This document shows positions 15,266 through 23,491 of a stretch of DNA of 64,000 nucleotides, one piece after another; within the stretch, counting starts at the first letter, position 1; every line of letters begins with the position of its first letter. Under the pieces are notes generated by a model. That model was not told the origin of the DNA and did no database searches. It saw only the letters and a list, made by a program, of their open reading frames with translations. Origin of the DNA: Verrucomicrobia bacterium LW23. Its GTDB lineage: Bacteria > Verrucomicrobiota > Verrucomicrobiia > Methylacidiphilales > UBA1321. The DNA lies in the NCBI GenBank assembly GCA_003054695.1, contig QAZA01000039.1, forward strand, positions 405,926-469,925, read 5' to 3'. The translations under genes and the position numbers were made by a program.

Positions 15266-15766
15266 ATGTTCAAGCAAATCGCCTCCAACACGTGCGTCAC
15301 GTCTCCTGCCTCCCGCCCTTGTTCCGACTCAACCCCGGGTCCCGGTGCCGACAAAACGCCGGGACGCGCATCCCCCGGCGCGGGTTTGCCGTGTACGTTT
15401 GGGCCGCCAGTGGTGGTGCCGCAGGGGGATGGCTCTGTGCTGCTGAGGCCGGGGCGTGTGCAGACGGAGATGACACCCGGGCAGGCGGCGGCGGCGCTTC
15501 GCGTGCACCGCAACACGGTATACGCCTATATTGAGATGGGGCTGCTGACCGAACGGCGGCCATCGCCCCAGCGCATAATGCTGGATGCCGCCGAGGTGGC
15601 CGCCCTTCATGCCTCCATGCGCGATCCGGAGTACTGGACCCCCGGGCGCGTGACGGAACTGGCCGCAGCGCGCGCCCGGCCCCGCGGCACGGGCACCGGG
15701 CCGCGCATCTCGGCCCACACCGTCCGCAGCTCCCGGGCCCGCACGGCGGGCAGGGGACGGGAGTGA
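15266..15766 (+). CDS. Excisionase/MerR-type helix-turn-helix protein
   Basis: A 166-residue protein with a central helix-turn-helix of the HTH_17/excisionase type: MTPGQAAAALRVHRNTVYAY and IEMGLLTERRPSPQRIMLDA, about residues 69-115. The N-terminal 65 residues are Pro/Gly-rich with low coding quality; a GTG or ATG nearer MTPGQAAA may be the true start. The C-terminus is Arg/Ala-rich and basic. Such domains occur in phage excisionases and small regulators. It sits at the end of the 12.9-15.8 kb accessory patch. No integrase or att site was found in the window. Confidence 0.6.
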   Translation: MFKQIASNTCVTSPASRPCSDSTPGPGADKTPGRASPGAGLPCTFGPPVVVPQGDGSVLLRPGRVQTEMTPGQAAAALRVHRNTVYAYIEMGLLTERRPSPQRIMLDAAEVAALHASMRDPEYWTPGRVTELAAARARPRGTGTGPRISAHTVRSSRARTAGRGRE

Positions 15767-15876
15767 GCGCGGTGGGCGTAACCGTGCATGGGGCCGCCCC
15801 GCCTGTGCGTGATAACCTGTAACGGCTCTCCAGTGCCCCAACTGATGCGCCATTATTCATGACGCTCAGTTGAGAA

Positions 15877-16542
15877 TCAGGCGGCGGTGGTCTTGTGCTT
15901 CTCGTGGCGGATATCCACGGCCTGGTAGAGATAAAAGATCTCTTCGGCAATATTCTTGGCGTGATCCGCAATGCGCTCCAGAGAGCGGGCGACCAGCGTG
16001 AGGTTGATCGCGCGGGTGATGGTGGAGGGGCTCTCCAGCATGTAGGTGGTCAGCTCGCGCGCCAGCTGGCGGTTGATCTCGTCCACGGATTTGTCGCGGC
16101 GGATGATCTGCTGGGCCAGCTCAGCGTTGCCATCCACAAACGCGGTCATGGAGTCGCGGATCATGCCCAGCGCGATGTCGGCCATACGGGGGATGTCGAT
16201 CATCGGCTTAAGCTCGGGCTCGTTATTGAGATCCCTGGCGCGGCGTGCGATGGAGACGGCCTGATCGGCCAGACGCTCCAGGTTGCTGGAGATTTTGGAG
16301 GAGACGAGCATCAGGCGGCAGTCAAACGCCACCGGCGCCTGAAGCGCAATGTAAGTGATGACCATTTCGTCCAGCGCCACCTCCAGCTCGTCCAGCTGTG
16401 TGTCTTCGGCTTCCACCGTGTCGATAAGCGCGCTGTCGCGCTCCACCAGGGCCTTCATAGCCAGGCGCAGATTGCGCTCCGCCAGGCTGGACATCATCAG
16501 AACCGTCTCGCGAATTTTGGAAAGTTGATTCTCGCCTGTCAT
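15877..16542 (-). CDS. phoU: Phosphate transport system regulator PhoU
   Basis: A 221-residue all-helical protein made of two PhoU repeats. Residues about 10-105 contain VMMSSLAERNLRLAMKALVE-type helices and SSKISSNLERLADQAVSIAR. Residues 115-210 contain MADIALGMIRDSMTAFVDGN and LVARSLERIADHAKNIAEEI. The E-R-x-x-D motif (NLERLAD, SLERIAD), which binds metal clusters, is present in both. PhoU links the Pst transporter to the PhoR kinase and represses the Pho regulon when phosphate is plentiful. No pst genes lie next to it here. The start was set at MTGENQLSK; a longer frame upstream runs into the ctpA shadow. Confidence 0.92.
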   Translation of the reverse strand: MTGENQLSKIRETVLMMSSLAERNLRLAMKALVERDSALIDTVEAEDTQLDELEVALDEMVITYIALQAPVAFDCRLMLVSSKISSNLERLADQAVSIARRARDLNNEPELKPMIDIPRMADIALGMIRDSMTAFVDGNAELAQQIIRRDKSVDEINRQLARELTTYMLESPSTITRAINLTLVARSLERIADHAKNIAEEIFYLYQAVDIRHEKHKTTAA

Positions 16543-16651
16543 CCCCACAACATCGTTGCCAGAGCCCTCCGTTGCAAGCCCGCACTTGTGCCATTTGTGC
16601 GGCAAACGGGTGTGGGAGCTGTGACGATCCCCTCCCTCGCCTCGCCAAGGC

Positions 16652-17977
16652 TTACGGCGTGTTCCTGGCCTGGCGCGCGCGGTAGTCCGGCCCGTTCTGC
16701 CGCTGCGTGTGGATGCGCACGCCTTTAAGGGAGGCGACGGCGCGGTCCAGCTGGGTGTCGCGCAGGGTGCGGATTTGAGTTTGTTCCTCGGATGTGAGCA
16801 GGCGCGGGTTGCGGGCGGCGACAAGCTGGCGCTCTTCCTTCTCGGTAACCGGCGCGTAAATGTCGGGCGCGATGCCGACCTCGTGGATGGTTTTGCGACT
16901 GGGCGTGTAGTAGCGGGCGGTGGTGAGACGCAGGCCGACGCCGTTGCCCAGGTCCTGCACACTTTGCACGCTGCCTTTGCCAAACGACGTCTCGCCGAGG
17001 ATGAGGGCGCGCCGCATATCCTTAAGGGCGCCGGCCACAATCTCCGCCGCGCTGGCGCTGTAGCCGTTAATCAGCACGGTAATGGGGTAATTGGGGTGCC
17101 GCCGGCCGTTGCGGCTGCGGTACTCATAACTTTGCTGCGGCGTGCGGCCCTGGGTGGAGACAACCACGGTGTTGGGAGGCAAAAAGGCGCCGGCTATCTC
17201 CACCGCGGAATCGAGCAGGCCGCCGGGGTTGTTGCGCAGATCCAGCACCAGCGCCTCCATGCCCTGGGACTCCAGCCGGGCAAGGGCGCGCTCCATCTCC
17301 ATCGGGCTGTTCTCACCAAACTGCTCCAGGCGGATGTAACCGATCTTGTCGGTGCCGGTCATCTCGGCGGGCAGCAGGCGCACCTCCTTAACGGTGGCCA
17401 CCTTGATAATCTCGCGCGTCAGTTCCACGTCAAACACGTCGTCCGGCTTGCCTTCGGCGGAGCGCATCAGCGTCATCTTCACCTTCTCGCCGCGCGAGCC
17501 GCGCAGGCGCTTGATGGCGCGGTTAAGGCCCATCTTCTCCGTGGTTTTGCCGTCGATTTTGAGGATGCGATCGCCGGGGAGAATGCCCGCGCGCGAGCTG
17601 GGCGTGTCCTCCATCGGCGCAATAATAATCACGTTGCCATCGCGCATGCCAACCACGATACCGAGGCCGGAGAACTCGCCGCGCGTGTCCTTCTGCATCT
17701 CCGCAAAGCTCTCTTCATCAAGGAATTGGCTGTGTGGATCCAGTGACGACAGGATGCCTTTCAGGGCCGAGTATGTCAGGTCCTTGTAGCTCGTCTTGGT
17801 TGGGTCCACATACTCCTGGCGCACCAGCTCAATCACGCGCTGGAGAAGCAGCGTATTCTTGTAACTCTCATCCACCTTCGCTTCGGCGGTGTCCGAGTAC
17901 CATGCGTGAAAACCCAATAGACAATTCACGGCAATAGCCGTGAAGAGAAGTCCGAGTGGTCCACACCATCTACGCAT
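16652..17977 (-). CDS. ctpA: C-terminal processing protease (S41)
   Basis: A 441-residue periplasmic serine protease. It has an N-terminal signal anchor (about 7-27) and a helical region with DSYKNTLLLQRVIELVRQEY. A PDZ domain (about 95-180, FSGLGIVVGMRDGNVIIIAP, with AGILPGDRILKIDG) is followed by the S41 core. The catalytic Ser is in NGYSASAAEI (S309) and the Lys in SFGKGSVQ (K334), with the usual 25-residue spacing. It cleaves C-termini of envelope proteins. It lies 109 bp upstream of phoU in the same direction, so read-through from ctpA into phoU is possible. Confidence 0.93.
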   Translation of the reverse strand: MRRWCGPLGLLFTAIAVNCLLGFHAWYSDTAEAKVDESYKNTLLLQRVIELVRQEYVDPTKTSYKDLTYSALKGILSSLDPHSQFLDEESFAEMQKDTRGEFSGLGIVVGMRDGNVIIIAPMEDTPSSRAGILPGDRILKIDGKTTEKMGLNRAIKRLRGSRGEKVKMTLMRSAEGKPDDVFDVELTREIIKVATVKEVRLLPAEMTGTDKIGYIRLEQFGENSPMEMERALARLESQGMEALVLDLRNNPGGLLDSAVEIAGAFLPPNTVVVSTQGRTPQQSYEYRSRNGRRHPNYPITVLINGYSASAAEIVAGALKDMRRALILGETSFGKGSVQSVQDLGNGVGLRLTTARYYTPSRKTIHEVGIAPDIYAPVTEKEERQLVAARNPRLLTSEEQTQIRTLRDTQLDRAVASLKGVRIHTQRQNGPDYRARQARNTP

Positions 17978-18076
17978 CTTGACATACTAACATGCCGTGA
18001 CCATCTGGCCAGCATAAAAACCTGAAAAAACTTCTCAGGGGCTGTCGATATTCGACTATAGTGGGGAAGGGAGTGT

Positions 18077-18868
18077 TTAACCCTCGTTAGAGCTATCTTC
18101 TTGTGGTTGAGGTGGTTGCGGTGCTTCGCCCTGGCGCAGGCGGCGGCGGTGGGCGCGCTCTTCTTCGCGGGTCATCGGGGCGATGACCAGGCAGATTTCG
18201 CCGCGGGGCTCGTTGCGGCTGAAATGGTTGTGCAGATCGGTCGCGGCGCCGCGTCGCCATTCTTCGAATTTTTTGGTCAGCTCGCGGGCCACGCAAATGC
18301 GGCGGTCGCCCAGCTCCGTCGCAGCGTCCGCCAGGCTGCGCACGAGGCGGTGCGGGGACTCGTAAAAGACTGTGGCGCAGGTTCTTAGCGCGGCCTCGGC
18401 AAATTCGCGGCGGCGCGCGCCGCTTTTGGGCGGGAGAAAGCCGCCAAAGTGAAACGCATCAGGCTCAAACCCGCTGCCCACCAGCGCGGCGACAAGCGCC
18501 GACGGCCCCGGCACCACCTCCACGCGCAGCCCCGCGTCGACGCAGGCGCGGATGAGGCGCGCGCCGGGGTCCGACACGCCGGGGGTGCCGGCGTCGCTGA
18601 TGAGCGCCACTTTTTCGCCGCGCTGGACGCGCTCGACCAGGTCGTCGCTGCGGCGCGCCTCGTTAAAGCTGTGGCAGCTGATCAGTGGGACGCGTAACGC
18701 CAGGTGGCGCAACAGGTTAGCGCTGTGGCGCGTGTCCTCGGCGGCAATCACATCGGCCTCGCTCAGCACACGCACGGCGCGCAGCGTTATGTCCTCCAGG
18801 TTGCCGATAGGCGTGGCCACAACGTACAGGACGCCAACGGCTTGTGTGGGGGCGGATGGGGATGTCAC
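18077..18868 (-). CDS. rsmI: 16S rRNA (cytidine-1402-2'-O)-methyltransferase RsmI
   Basis: A 263-residue member of the tetrapyrrole methylase fold. Signatures: LYVVATPIGNLEDITLRAVR (the RsmI glycine-loop motif), DVIAAEDTRHSANLLRHL, and ALISDAGTPGVSDPGARLIR. FHFGGFLPPKSGARRREF and VFYESPHRLVRSLAD complete the set. RsmI 2'-O-methylates C1402 of 16S rRNA in the decoding centre, using SAM. The short Pro/Gln-rich C-terminal tail is not conserved. It starts about 100 bp upstream of ctpA in the same direction. Confidence 0.94.
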   Translation of the reverse strand: MTSPSAPTQAVGVLYVVATPIGNLEDITLRAVRVLSEADVIAAEDTRHSANLLRHLALRVPLISCHSFNEARRSDDLVERVQRGEKVALISDAGTPGVSDPGARLIRACVDAGLRVEVVPGPSALVAALVGSGFEPDAFHFGGFLPPKSGARRREFAEAALRTCATVFYESPHRLVRSLADAATELGDRRICVARELTKKFEEWRRGAATDLHNHFSRNEPRGEICLVIAPMTREEERAHRRRLRQGEAPQPPQPQEDSSNEG

Positions 18869-18907
18869 GAGGCGGTGGGAATGAAAGTGTGATGCGAAAA
18901 GTAGCGT

Positions 18908-20383
18908 CTACTCCGAAGCTGCGTCCTGAACGGGCAAGCCATAAAAGCCCAGCGCCGGAATATTGGCTTCCGCATCGCGAAGATGGGCCGGCGGATTGGC
19001 GCCCCATGCGCCGTGTACTACGGTGGCTCCTGAAGGTGTGCGACCCAGTTCAATGCGCACTGTATCCGGCACTTTGGCGACGACGTTTTTGATGGGCACA
19101 ACTCCTTCGCTATCCTCTACGCGGAAATCCGCCTCTCCGGAGCCGATGAGGACAAGGTGCGTGGGTACGTTGTTGTAGGTGAGGAAGATATGGCGACGGT
19201 CCTTGTCGAAAACGGCCTCGCGTACATCGGGCACCGGCATGCTGACGGGCAGCCCGTACACCCGCTCCAGCGCCAGCCGCGCCTTGCGGGTGCCGAGGGT
19301 GAGGTTGCCGTCCGGGCTGGTGTGGATGAGGTCCGAGAGCGGCAAATCCAGAGTGGGCACGACACCCGCCGGGCCGGCCAGCTGGGCCACGCGTCGCTGA
19401 GCTTCACGCATCATCGTCCAGGCGCGGTGCACGCCCTCGGTCTGCGGGGTAAGGACGCGGTTGAGCTGGGCGATGAGGATGGGGAGCTCCAGGTGGCCCA
19501 GCGCGCGCCGGGTGGCGATAGCGAAGGCGGCAAAGCGCTGCTCGTAAGTAGATGCCGCCGTTTCATTTGCGTCGGACTCACCCTGGTACCACAGCAGGCC
19601 GCGGATCTTTCCGCCGGCCAGTGTAATGCAATGGAGCATATTGTGGTAAAGTGGCGCGTCTGGATTCTGCTCCGGATTCCATTTGTCCATGCCGGACCCA
19701 CCCAGCGCCGTGGCGATGAGACCGATGGGGAAACGCAGCGCGTCGTGTAACTCCTTGCCAAAGCGCAGGTAAGGGGAATGGCCGGGATTGGAGCCTTCGA
19801 TATTGGGGTGGGTGCTTCCTGTTGTCTCGTTAAGGGTATGTGTGGCAATGTCCCACGTTTCGTCATTACGCAAAACGTGCACACCGAGTCGGGGCGGATC
19901 GTACACCGGGCCCCGGCCAAAGCCGGCGGCGTTGGATTGCCCGGCAATCACCCACAGGTCGCCCACCCCGATGTGGTGGACGACGTCGCCGTGCGGGCTC
20001 CACTCCACATTGCCGCGCAGGTCCAGCACCAGGCGCGATTCGATGCGGTAAAGGCCGCCGGCGGGGACGCTGGGGATGACGTGGCGCCAGGCGGGCGCGG
20101 GCACGTCCTCGCTTACGGCGTCCTGCTCCAGCGCGGTTTGCCAGGGCACGACGACTTGCGCTGTATCCTCATGCATCACACGCACTTGCACCAGCGGCTG
20201 GCGCGTGGTGGGCGGGTGGTGCCAACGACCGTGCAGGGGGATGGACGCAAAGCCTGGCTCGCCGCCCTCGCCCTCGGCCACGGAGGCGCCCTGCCAGTGC
20301 TGCTGGTAAATGCGAAACGGCACGGGGCCGCCGTCGATGCGGACGCCGATGAAGCCGGGCTTGGAAGCGGTGCTGGTGCTCAT
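18908..20383 (-). CDS. Sialate O-acetylesterase-like SGNH hydrolase (SASA family)
   Basis: A 491-residue protein. The SASA/DUF303 hydrolase domain begins at about residue 135 with DLWVIAGQSNAAGFG (block I, catalytic Ser in GQSN). It contains IATALGGSGMDKWNP and GLLWYQGESDANETAAS. These match carbohydrate acetyl-esterases that remove O-acetyl groups from sialic acid or xylan. The expected catalytic His/Asp in block V is not clearly visible, though DLIHTSPDGN may carry it. The N-terminal 130 residues are beta-rich, and a C-terminal beta domain follows. No signal peptide is evident from the start at MSTSTASKPGF, which is unusual for a polysaccharide deacetylase and suggests an intracellular oligosaccharide substrate. 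Confidence 0.75.
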   Translation of the reverse strand: MSTSTASKPGFIGVRIDGGPVPFRIYQQHWQGASVAEGEGGEPGFASIPLHGRWHHPPTTRQPLVQVRVMHEDTAQVVVPWQTALEQDAVSEDVPAPAWRHVIPSVPAGGLYRIESRLVLDLRGNVEWSPHGDVVHHIGVGDLWVIAGQSNAAGFGRGPVYDPPRLGVHVLRNDETWDIATHTLNETTGSTHPNIEGSNPGHSPYLRFGKELHDALRFPIGLIATALGGSGMDKWNPEQNPDAPLYHNMLHCITLAGGKIRGLLWYQGESDANETAASTYEQRFAAFAIATRRALGHLELPILIAQLNRVLTPQTEGVHRAWTMMREAQRRVAQLAGPAGVVPTLDLPLSDLIHTSPDGNLTLGTRKARLALERVYGLPVSMPVPDVREAVFDKDRRHIFLTYNNVPTHLVLIGSGEADFRVEDSEGVVPIKNVVAKVPDTVRIELGRTPSGATVVHGAWGANPPAHLRDAEANIPALGFYGLPVQDAASE

Positions 20384-20616
20384 AGGGAAAATGCCGTACC
20401 AGCATGCCACCGTCCGCGGGGGGAATCAAGGCGCGGGCGCGGCGTCGGTCTGCTTTACGGAACGCTTCGCTGCGATCAAACCTTTTCAGCGCGTGCTCAA
20501 AGGCGGCGGGGCGAAGTCCCATGTCGCCGGATGGCGTTGAGTTTGGCGCCGGCCACCTCGTTGTTTCGGTGCAGCTTTTCGTGCGCAAAAACGCGGCGCA
20601 CCAGCAGGCGCCTCCA
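20384..20616. other. Spacer without recognised gene
   Basis: Part of the 356-bp gene-free stretch between clpC and the esterase gene. A short frame crosses it without start context or family similarity. I see no repeat in this part; the terminator and the two-hairpin element lie in the rest. Confidence 0.5.
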
Positions 20617-20655
20617 CAAAAAGCCCGACCTCCCCAAAAGGAAGCCGGGCATTTT
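20617..20655 (-). terminator. Rho-independent terminator for clpC
   Basis: On the minus strand GCCCGGCTTCC pairs with GGAGGTCGGGC (11 bp with two G-U wobbles). The loop is short (TTTTGG type) and TTTTTG follows. It lies about 85 nt after the clpC stop codon, beyond the two-hairpin element. Confidence 0.8.
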
Positions 20656-20675
20656 TGTAAGTCTTCCACGCGATG

Positions 20676-20742
20676 CCCCCCCTCGCGACGGCCCCCTGGA
20701 AGGGGCCGTCAGCAACAGGGGTCCAGCGCCCCGCGCTGGTTA
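20676..20742 (-). repeat. Two-hairpin 3' element, copy 2 (after clpC)
   Basis: On the minus strand CCAGCGCGGGGCGCTGG follows the stop, then ACCCCTGTTGCT and GACGGCCCCTTCCAGGGGGC with CGTC. It is the same element as at 5619-5684 after btaA, with an insertion in the second stem loop. Its edge includes the clpC stop codon, as in the other copy. Confidence 0.75.
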
Positions 20743-23247
20743 GCTGGCGGCGGCGGGTTCGGCCGGGGCGGCGGGCGTTGTCGGGGTGAAGACGAGCTTG
20801 TCGCCGTCCAGCGTCACTTCGATGGTCGCGCCGTTTTTGATGTTGCCGCGGAGGATGTCCTCGGCTATCGGGTCTTCCAGGTGGCGCTCCACGGCGCGGC
20901 GCAGGGGGCGGGCGCCCCAGGCGGGCTCGTAGCCTTTGTCGATGAGGAAGAGCGTGGCCTGCGGGGAGAGCGTGATGGAGATCTCGCGCTTCTTCAGGCG
21001 GGCGGTCACCTTCGCCACTTCGATCTCCACGATCTTGCCCAGGTCCTCGCGGGTGAGCGAGTGGAACACGATCAGGTCGTCAAAGCGGTTCAGGAACTCC
21101 GGCTTGAAGACGCGCTTGGCTTCTTCCAGCATCTTCTCCTTCATGGCGTCGTAGGTCGCGCCGTCCTGGCGCAGGCCAAAGCCCATGACGTTTTGCTTGC
21201 GCACCAGGTCGGCGCCCACATTCGACGTCATGATGAGGATGGTGTTGCGGAAGTCCACCTTACGGCCCAGCGAGTCGGTCACCACGCCGTCTTCCAGAAT
21301 CTGCAGCAGCACGTTCCACACCTCGGGGTGAGCTTTTTCGAGCTCGTCGAAGAGGACGACGCTGTAGGGGCGACGGCGCACCTTCTCGGTAAGCTGGCCG
21401 CCTTCTTCGTAGCCCACGTAGCCGGGAGGCGATCCCAGCAGGCGGGTCACGTTGATCTTCTCCATGTACTCGGACATGTCGATCTGGATAAGCGCGGACG
21501 CATCGCCAAACATGTACTCCGCCAGCGTCTTGGCCAGGTGCGTCTTACCCACGCCGGTCGGGCCGAGGAAGATGAAGGAGCCGATGGGGCGTTTGGGATC
21601 CTTGAGATCCGCGCGGCTGCGACGGAGCGCTTTGCCGAGGGCGTAGACCGCTTCGTCCTGGCCGATGACCTTGCCTTTGAGCTGGTCGGAGACGTTGAGG
21701 AGGCGATCCATGTCCTTCTGCTCCATGCGGGTAAGGGGCACGCCCGTCCACTTGGAGACAACGTGCATGATGTCGTCGTCGGTAACGATGACTTCCTGCT
21801 CGTCGCGGCGGGTGCGCCACGTGGTCAGTACGCGTTCCAGGCGTTCCTTTGCTTCTTTTTCGCTGTCGCGCAGGGCGGCGGCTTTTTCGAAGTCCTGGGC
21901 CTTGATGGCGGCTTCCTTGCGGGTCTTGATCTCTTCGATCTCCGCCTCCAGTGTCTTTACATCCGGCGGGCGCATGGTGGCGGCGATGCGGGCGCGGGAG
22001 CCCGCCTCGTCCATCACGTCAATGGCCTTGTCCGGCAGGAAGCGGCTGGGGATGTAGCGGTCCGACAGGCGGGCGGCGCTCTCCAGGGCGGCCTCGGTAA
22101 ACTTGGCCTTGTGGTGCGACTCGTACTTGCCGCGCAGACCGCGCAGGATCTCGATGCTCTCCTCGACGCTGGGGGCCTCCACCATCACGTTCTGAAAGCG
22201 GCGGTCGAGCGCCGTGTCCTTCTCGATGAACTTGCGGTACTCGTTCAGCGTGGTGGCGCCGATGCACTGCAGCTCACCGCGGGAGAGGGACGGTTTGATG
22301 ATGTTGGACGCGTCCATGGCGCCCTCGGCCGATCCGGCGCCCACGATGGTGTGCAGCTCGTCGATAAACAGGATGATGTTGCGCGCCTTGCGGATTTCCT
22401 CCATCACGGCTTTGATGCGCTCCTCAAACTGGCCGCGGTACTTGGTGCCGGCCACCATCAGGGCAAGGTCCAGGGTGATGACTTTCTTCTCGCGCAGCAG
22501 CTCGGGCACGTTGCCCTGCACGATTTCCTGCGCCAGGCCCTCCGCAATGGCGGTTTTGCCGACGCCGGCCTCGCCGATAAGCACCGGGTTGTTTTTGGTG
22601 CGGCGGCACAGGATCTGGATGACGCGCTCGATTTCGCTCTTGCGGCCGATAACGGGGTCCAGCTCGTGCTTGCGGGCCAGCTCGGTCAGGTCGCGGCCAA
22701 AGGCCTTGAGGGCGGGCGTCTTGACGTCCTTTTTGCCGGCCTCGCCGGGGCCGCCGGGGCCGCCCGAGCCGGTGCTGCTCTCTTCGTCCTCGCTCTCGCT
22801 GCCGGCCGCGTAGTTGGGGTCGAGTTCTTTCAGCACTTCGTTACGGGTGCGCTCGATGTCGACGTCCAGGCTCTTGAGAACGCGCGCGGCCACGCCGTCG
22901 CCTTCGCGCAGCAGGCCCAGCAGAATGTGCTCGGTGCCCACGTAGCTGTGGTTCAGCGCTTTAGCCTCCTTGTTGGCAAGGGCCAGCACCTTTTTAACGC
23001 GCGGGGTGTAGGGGATGTTGCCGGACATCTTGGTATCCGGGCCGGAGCCGACCTGCTTTTCGACTTCCTGGCGGACAGTCTCGAGGTCGAGGCTCATTTT
23101 TTGCAGCACAGTCACTGCGACACCTTGTCCCAGCTTGATTAAACCAAGCAGAAGGTGTTCAGTCCCAACGTAATTGTGGTTGAAGCGGTCCGCCTCTTTA
23201 CGTGCGAGGGCGAGGACCTGCTGAGCGCGTGGCGTGAAGTTATTCAT
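20740..23247 (-). CDS. clpC: ATP-dependent Clp protease ATPase subunit ClpC
   Basis: An 835-residue AAA+ unfoldase. Two Clp_N repeats (about 4-64 and 80-142) contain [12 protein letters not shown] and [13 protein letters not shown]30 and E106 occupy the positions of E32 and E106 in Bacillus subtilis ClpC, which bind phospho-arginine. D1 has Walker [14 protein letters not shown] and Walker [14 protein letters not shown]-domain follows ([19 protein letters not shown]). D2 has Walker [13 protein letters not shown] and Walker [13 protein letters not shown]. With ClpP it degrades proteins delivered by adaptors or marked by McsB. An acidic Gly/Ser linker ([14 protein letters not shown]) joins the N-domain to D1. 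It is the last gene of the mcsB-Clp_N-Clp_N-clpC row, with its own 244-bp leader and a strong terminator. Confidence 0.96.
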   Translation of the reverse strand: MNNFTPRAQQVLALARKEADRFNHNYVGTEHLLLGLIKLGQGVAVTVLQKMSLDLETVRQEVEKQVGSGPDTKMSGNIPYTPRVKKVLALANKEAKALNHSYVGTEHILLGLLREGDGVAARVLKSLDVDIERTRNEVLKELDPNYAAGSESEDEESSTGSGGPGGPGEAGKKDVKTPALKAFGRDLTELARKHELDPVIGRKSEIERVIQILCRRTKNNPVLIGEAGVGKTAIAEGLAQEIVQGNVPELLREKKVITLDLALMVAGTKYRGQFEERIKAVMEEIRKARNIILFIDELHTIVGAGSAEGAMDASNIIKPSLSRGELQCIGATTLNEYRKFIEKDTALDRRFQNVMVEAPSVEESIEILRGLRGKYESHHKAKFTEAALESAARLSDRYIPSRFLPDKAIDVMDEAGSRARIAATMRPPDVKTLEAEIEEIKTRKEAAIKAQDFEKAAALRDSEKEAKERLERVLTTWRTRRDEQEVIVTDDDIMHVVSKWTGVPLTRMEQKDMDRLLNVSDQLKGKVIGQDEAVYALGKALRRSRADLKDPKRPIGSFIFLGPTGVGKTHLAKTLAEYMFGDASALIQIDMSEYMEKINVTRLLGSPPGYVGYEEGGQLTEKVRRRPYSVVLFDELEKAHPEVWNVLLQILEDGVVTDSLGRKVDFRNTILIMTSNVGADLVRKQNVMGFGLRQDGATYDAMKEKMLEEAKRVFKPEFLNRFDDLIVFHSLTREDLGKIVEIEVAKVTARLKKREISITLSPQATLFLIDKGYEPAWGARPLRRAVERHLEDPIAEDILRGNIKNGATIEVTLDGDKLVFTPTTPAAPAEPAAAS

Positions 23248-23374
23248 GTGTGGTGGGACTTATAGGGTACGGAGTACGGGGAAAGAAAGTGGGTGGAATC
23301 GACCAGCTCGATAAGAATGAGCAAAAGTGGAAAGAAACATCATCGGCCGAGGCTCCTGATGGAGAGCAGGTTAC

Positions 23375-23390
23375 TGCGGTTGCAACCGCA
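23375..23390. promoter_or_regulatory. Perfect 16-bp palindrome in the clpC leader, candidate operator
   Basis: TGCGGTTGCAACCGCA is fully self-complementary. It lies about 130 bp upstream of the clpC start, in an otherwise unstructured spacer (23248-23491). A looser relative, TGCGGCGGCAACTGCCGCGC, is found at 25609-25628 upstream of the first Clp_N protein. It does not match the Firmicutes CtsR heptad repeat or the CIRCE element, so a different regulator would be needed. Confidence 0.45.
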
Positions 23391-23491
23391 TACCTTGCGT
23401 CGACACCTTCGTACCTGGGCACGCGGTGCGTAGAGCTCGGGTGATGTGAATAAGAGGAAAATAGCACTCATTTTATTCGCCGCCACAAGGG

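Noticed and set aside
15877..17040. 387-codon version of the PhoU protein starting inside ctpA
   Set aside because: The extra N-terminal 165 codons are ctpA read in another frame; PhoU similarity starts at MTGENQLSK.
20404..23142. 912-codon open frame on the plus strand opposite clpC
   Set aside because: ClpC on the other strand carries every family motif; the plus frame is a GC-bias shadow.
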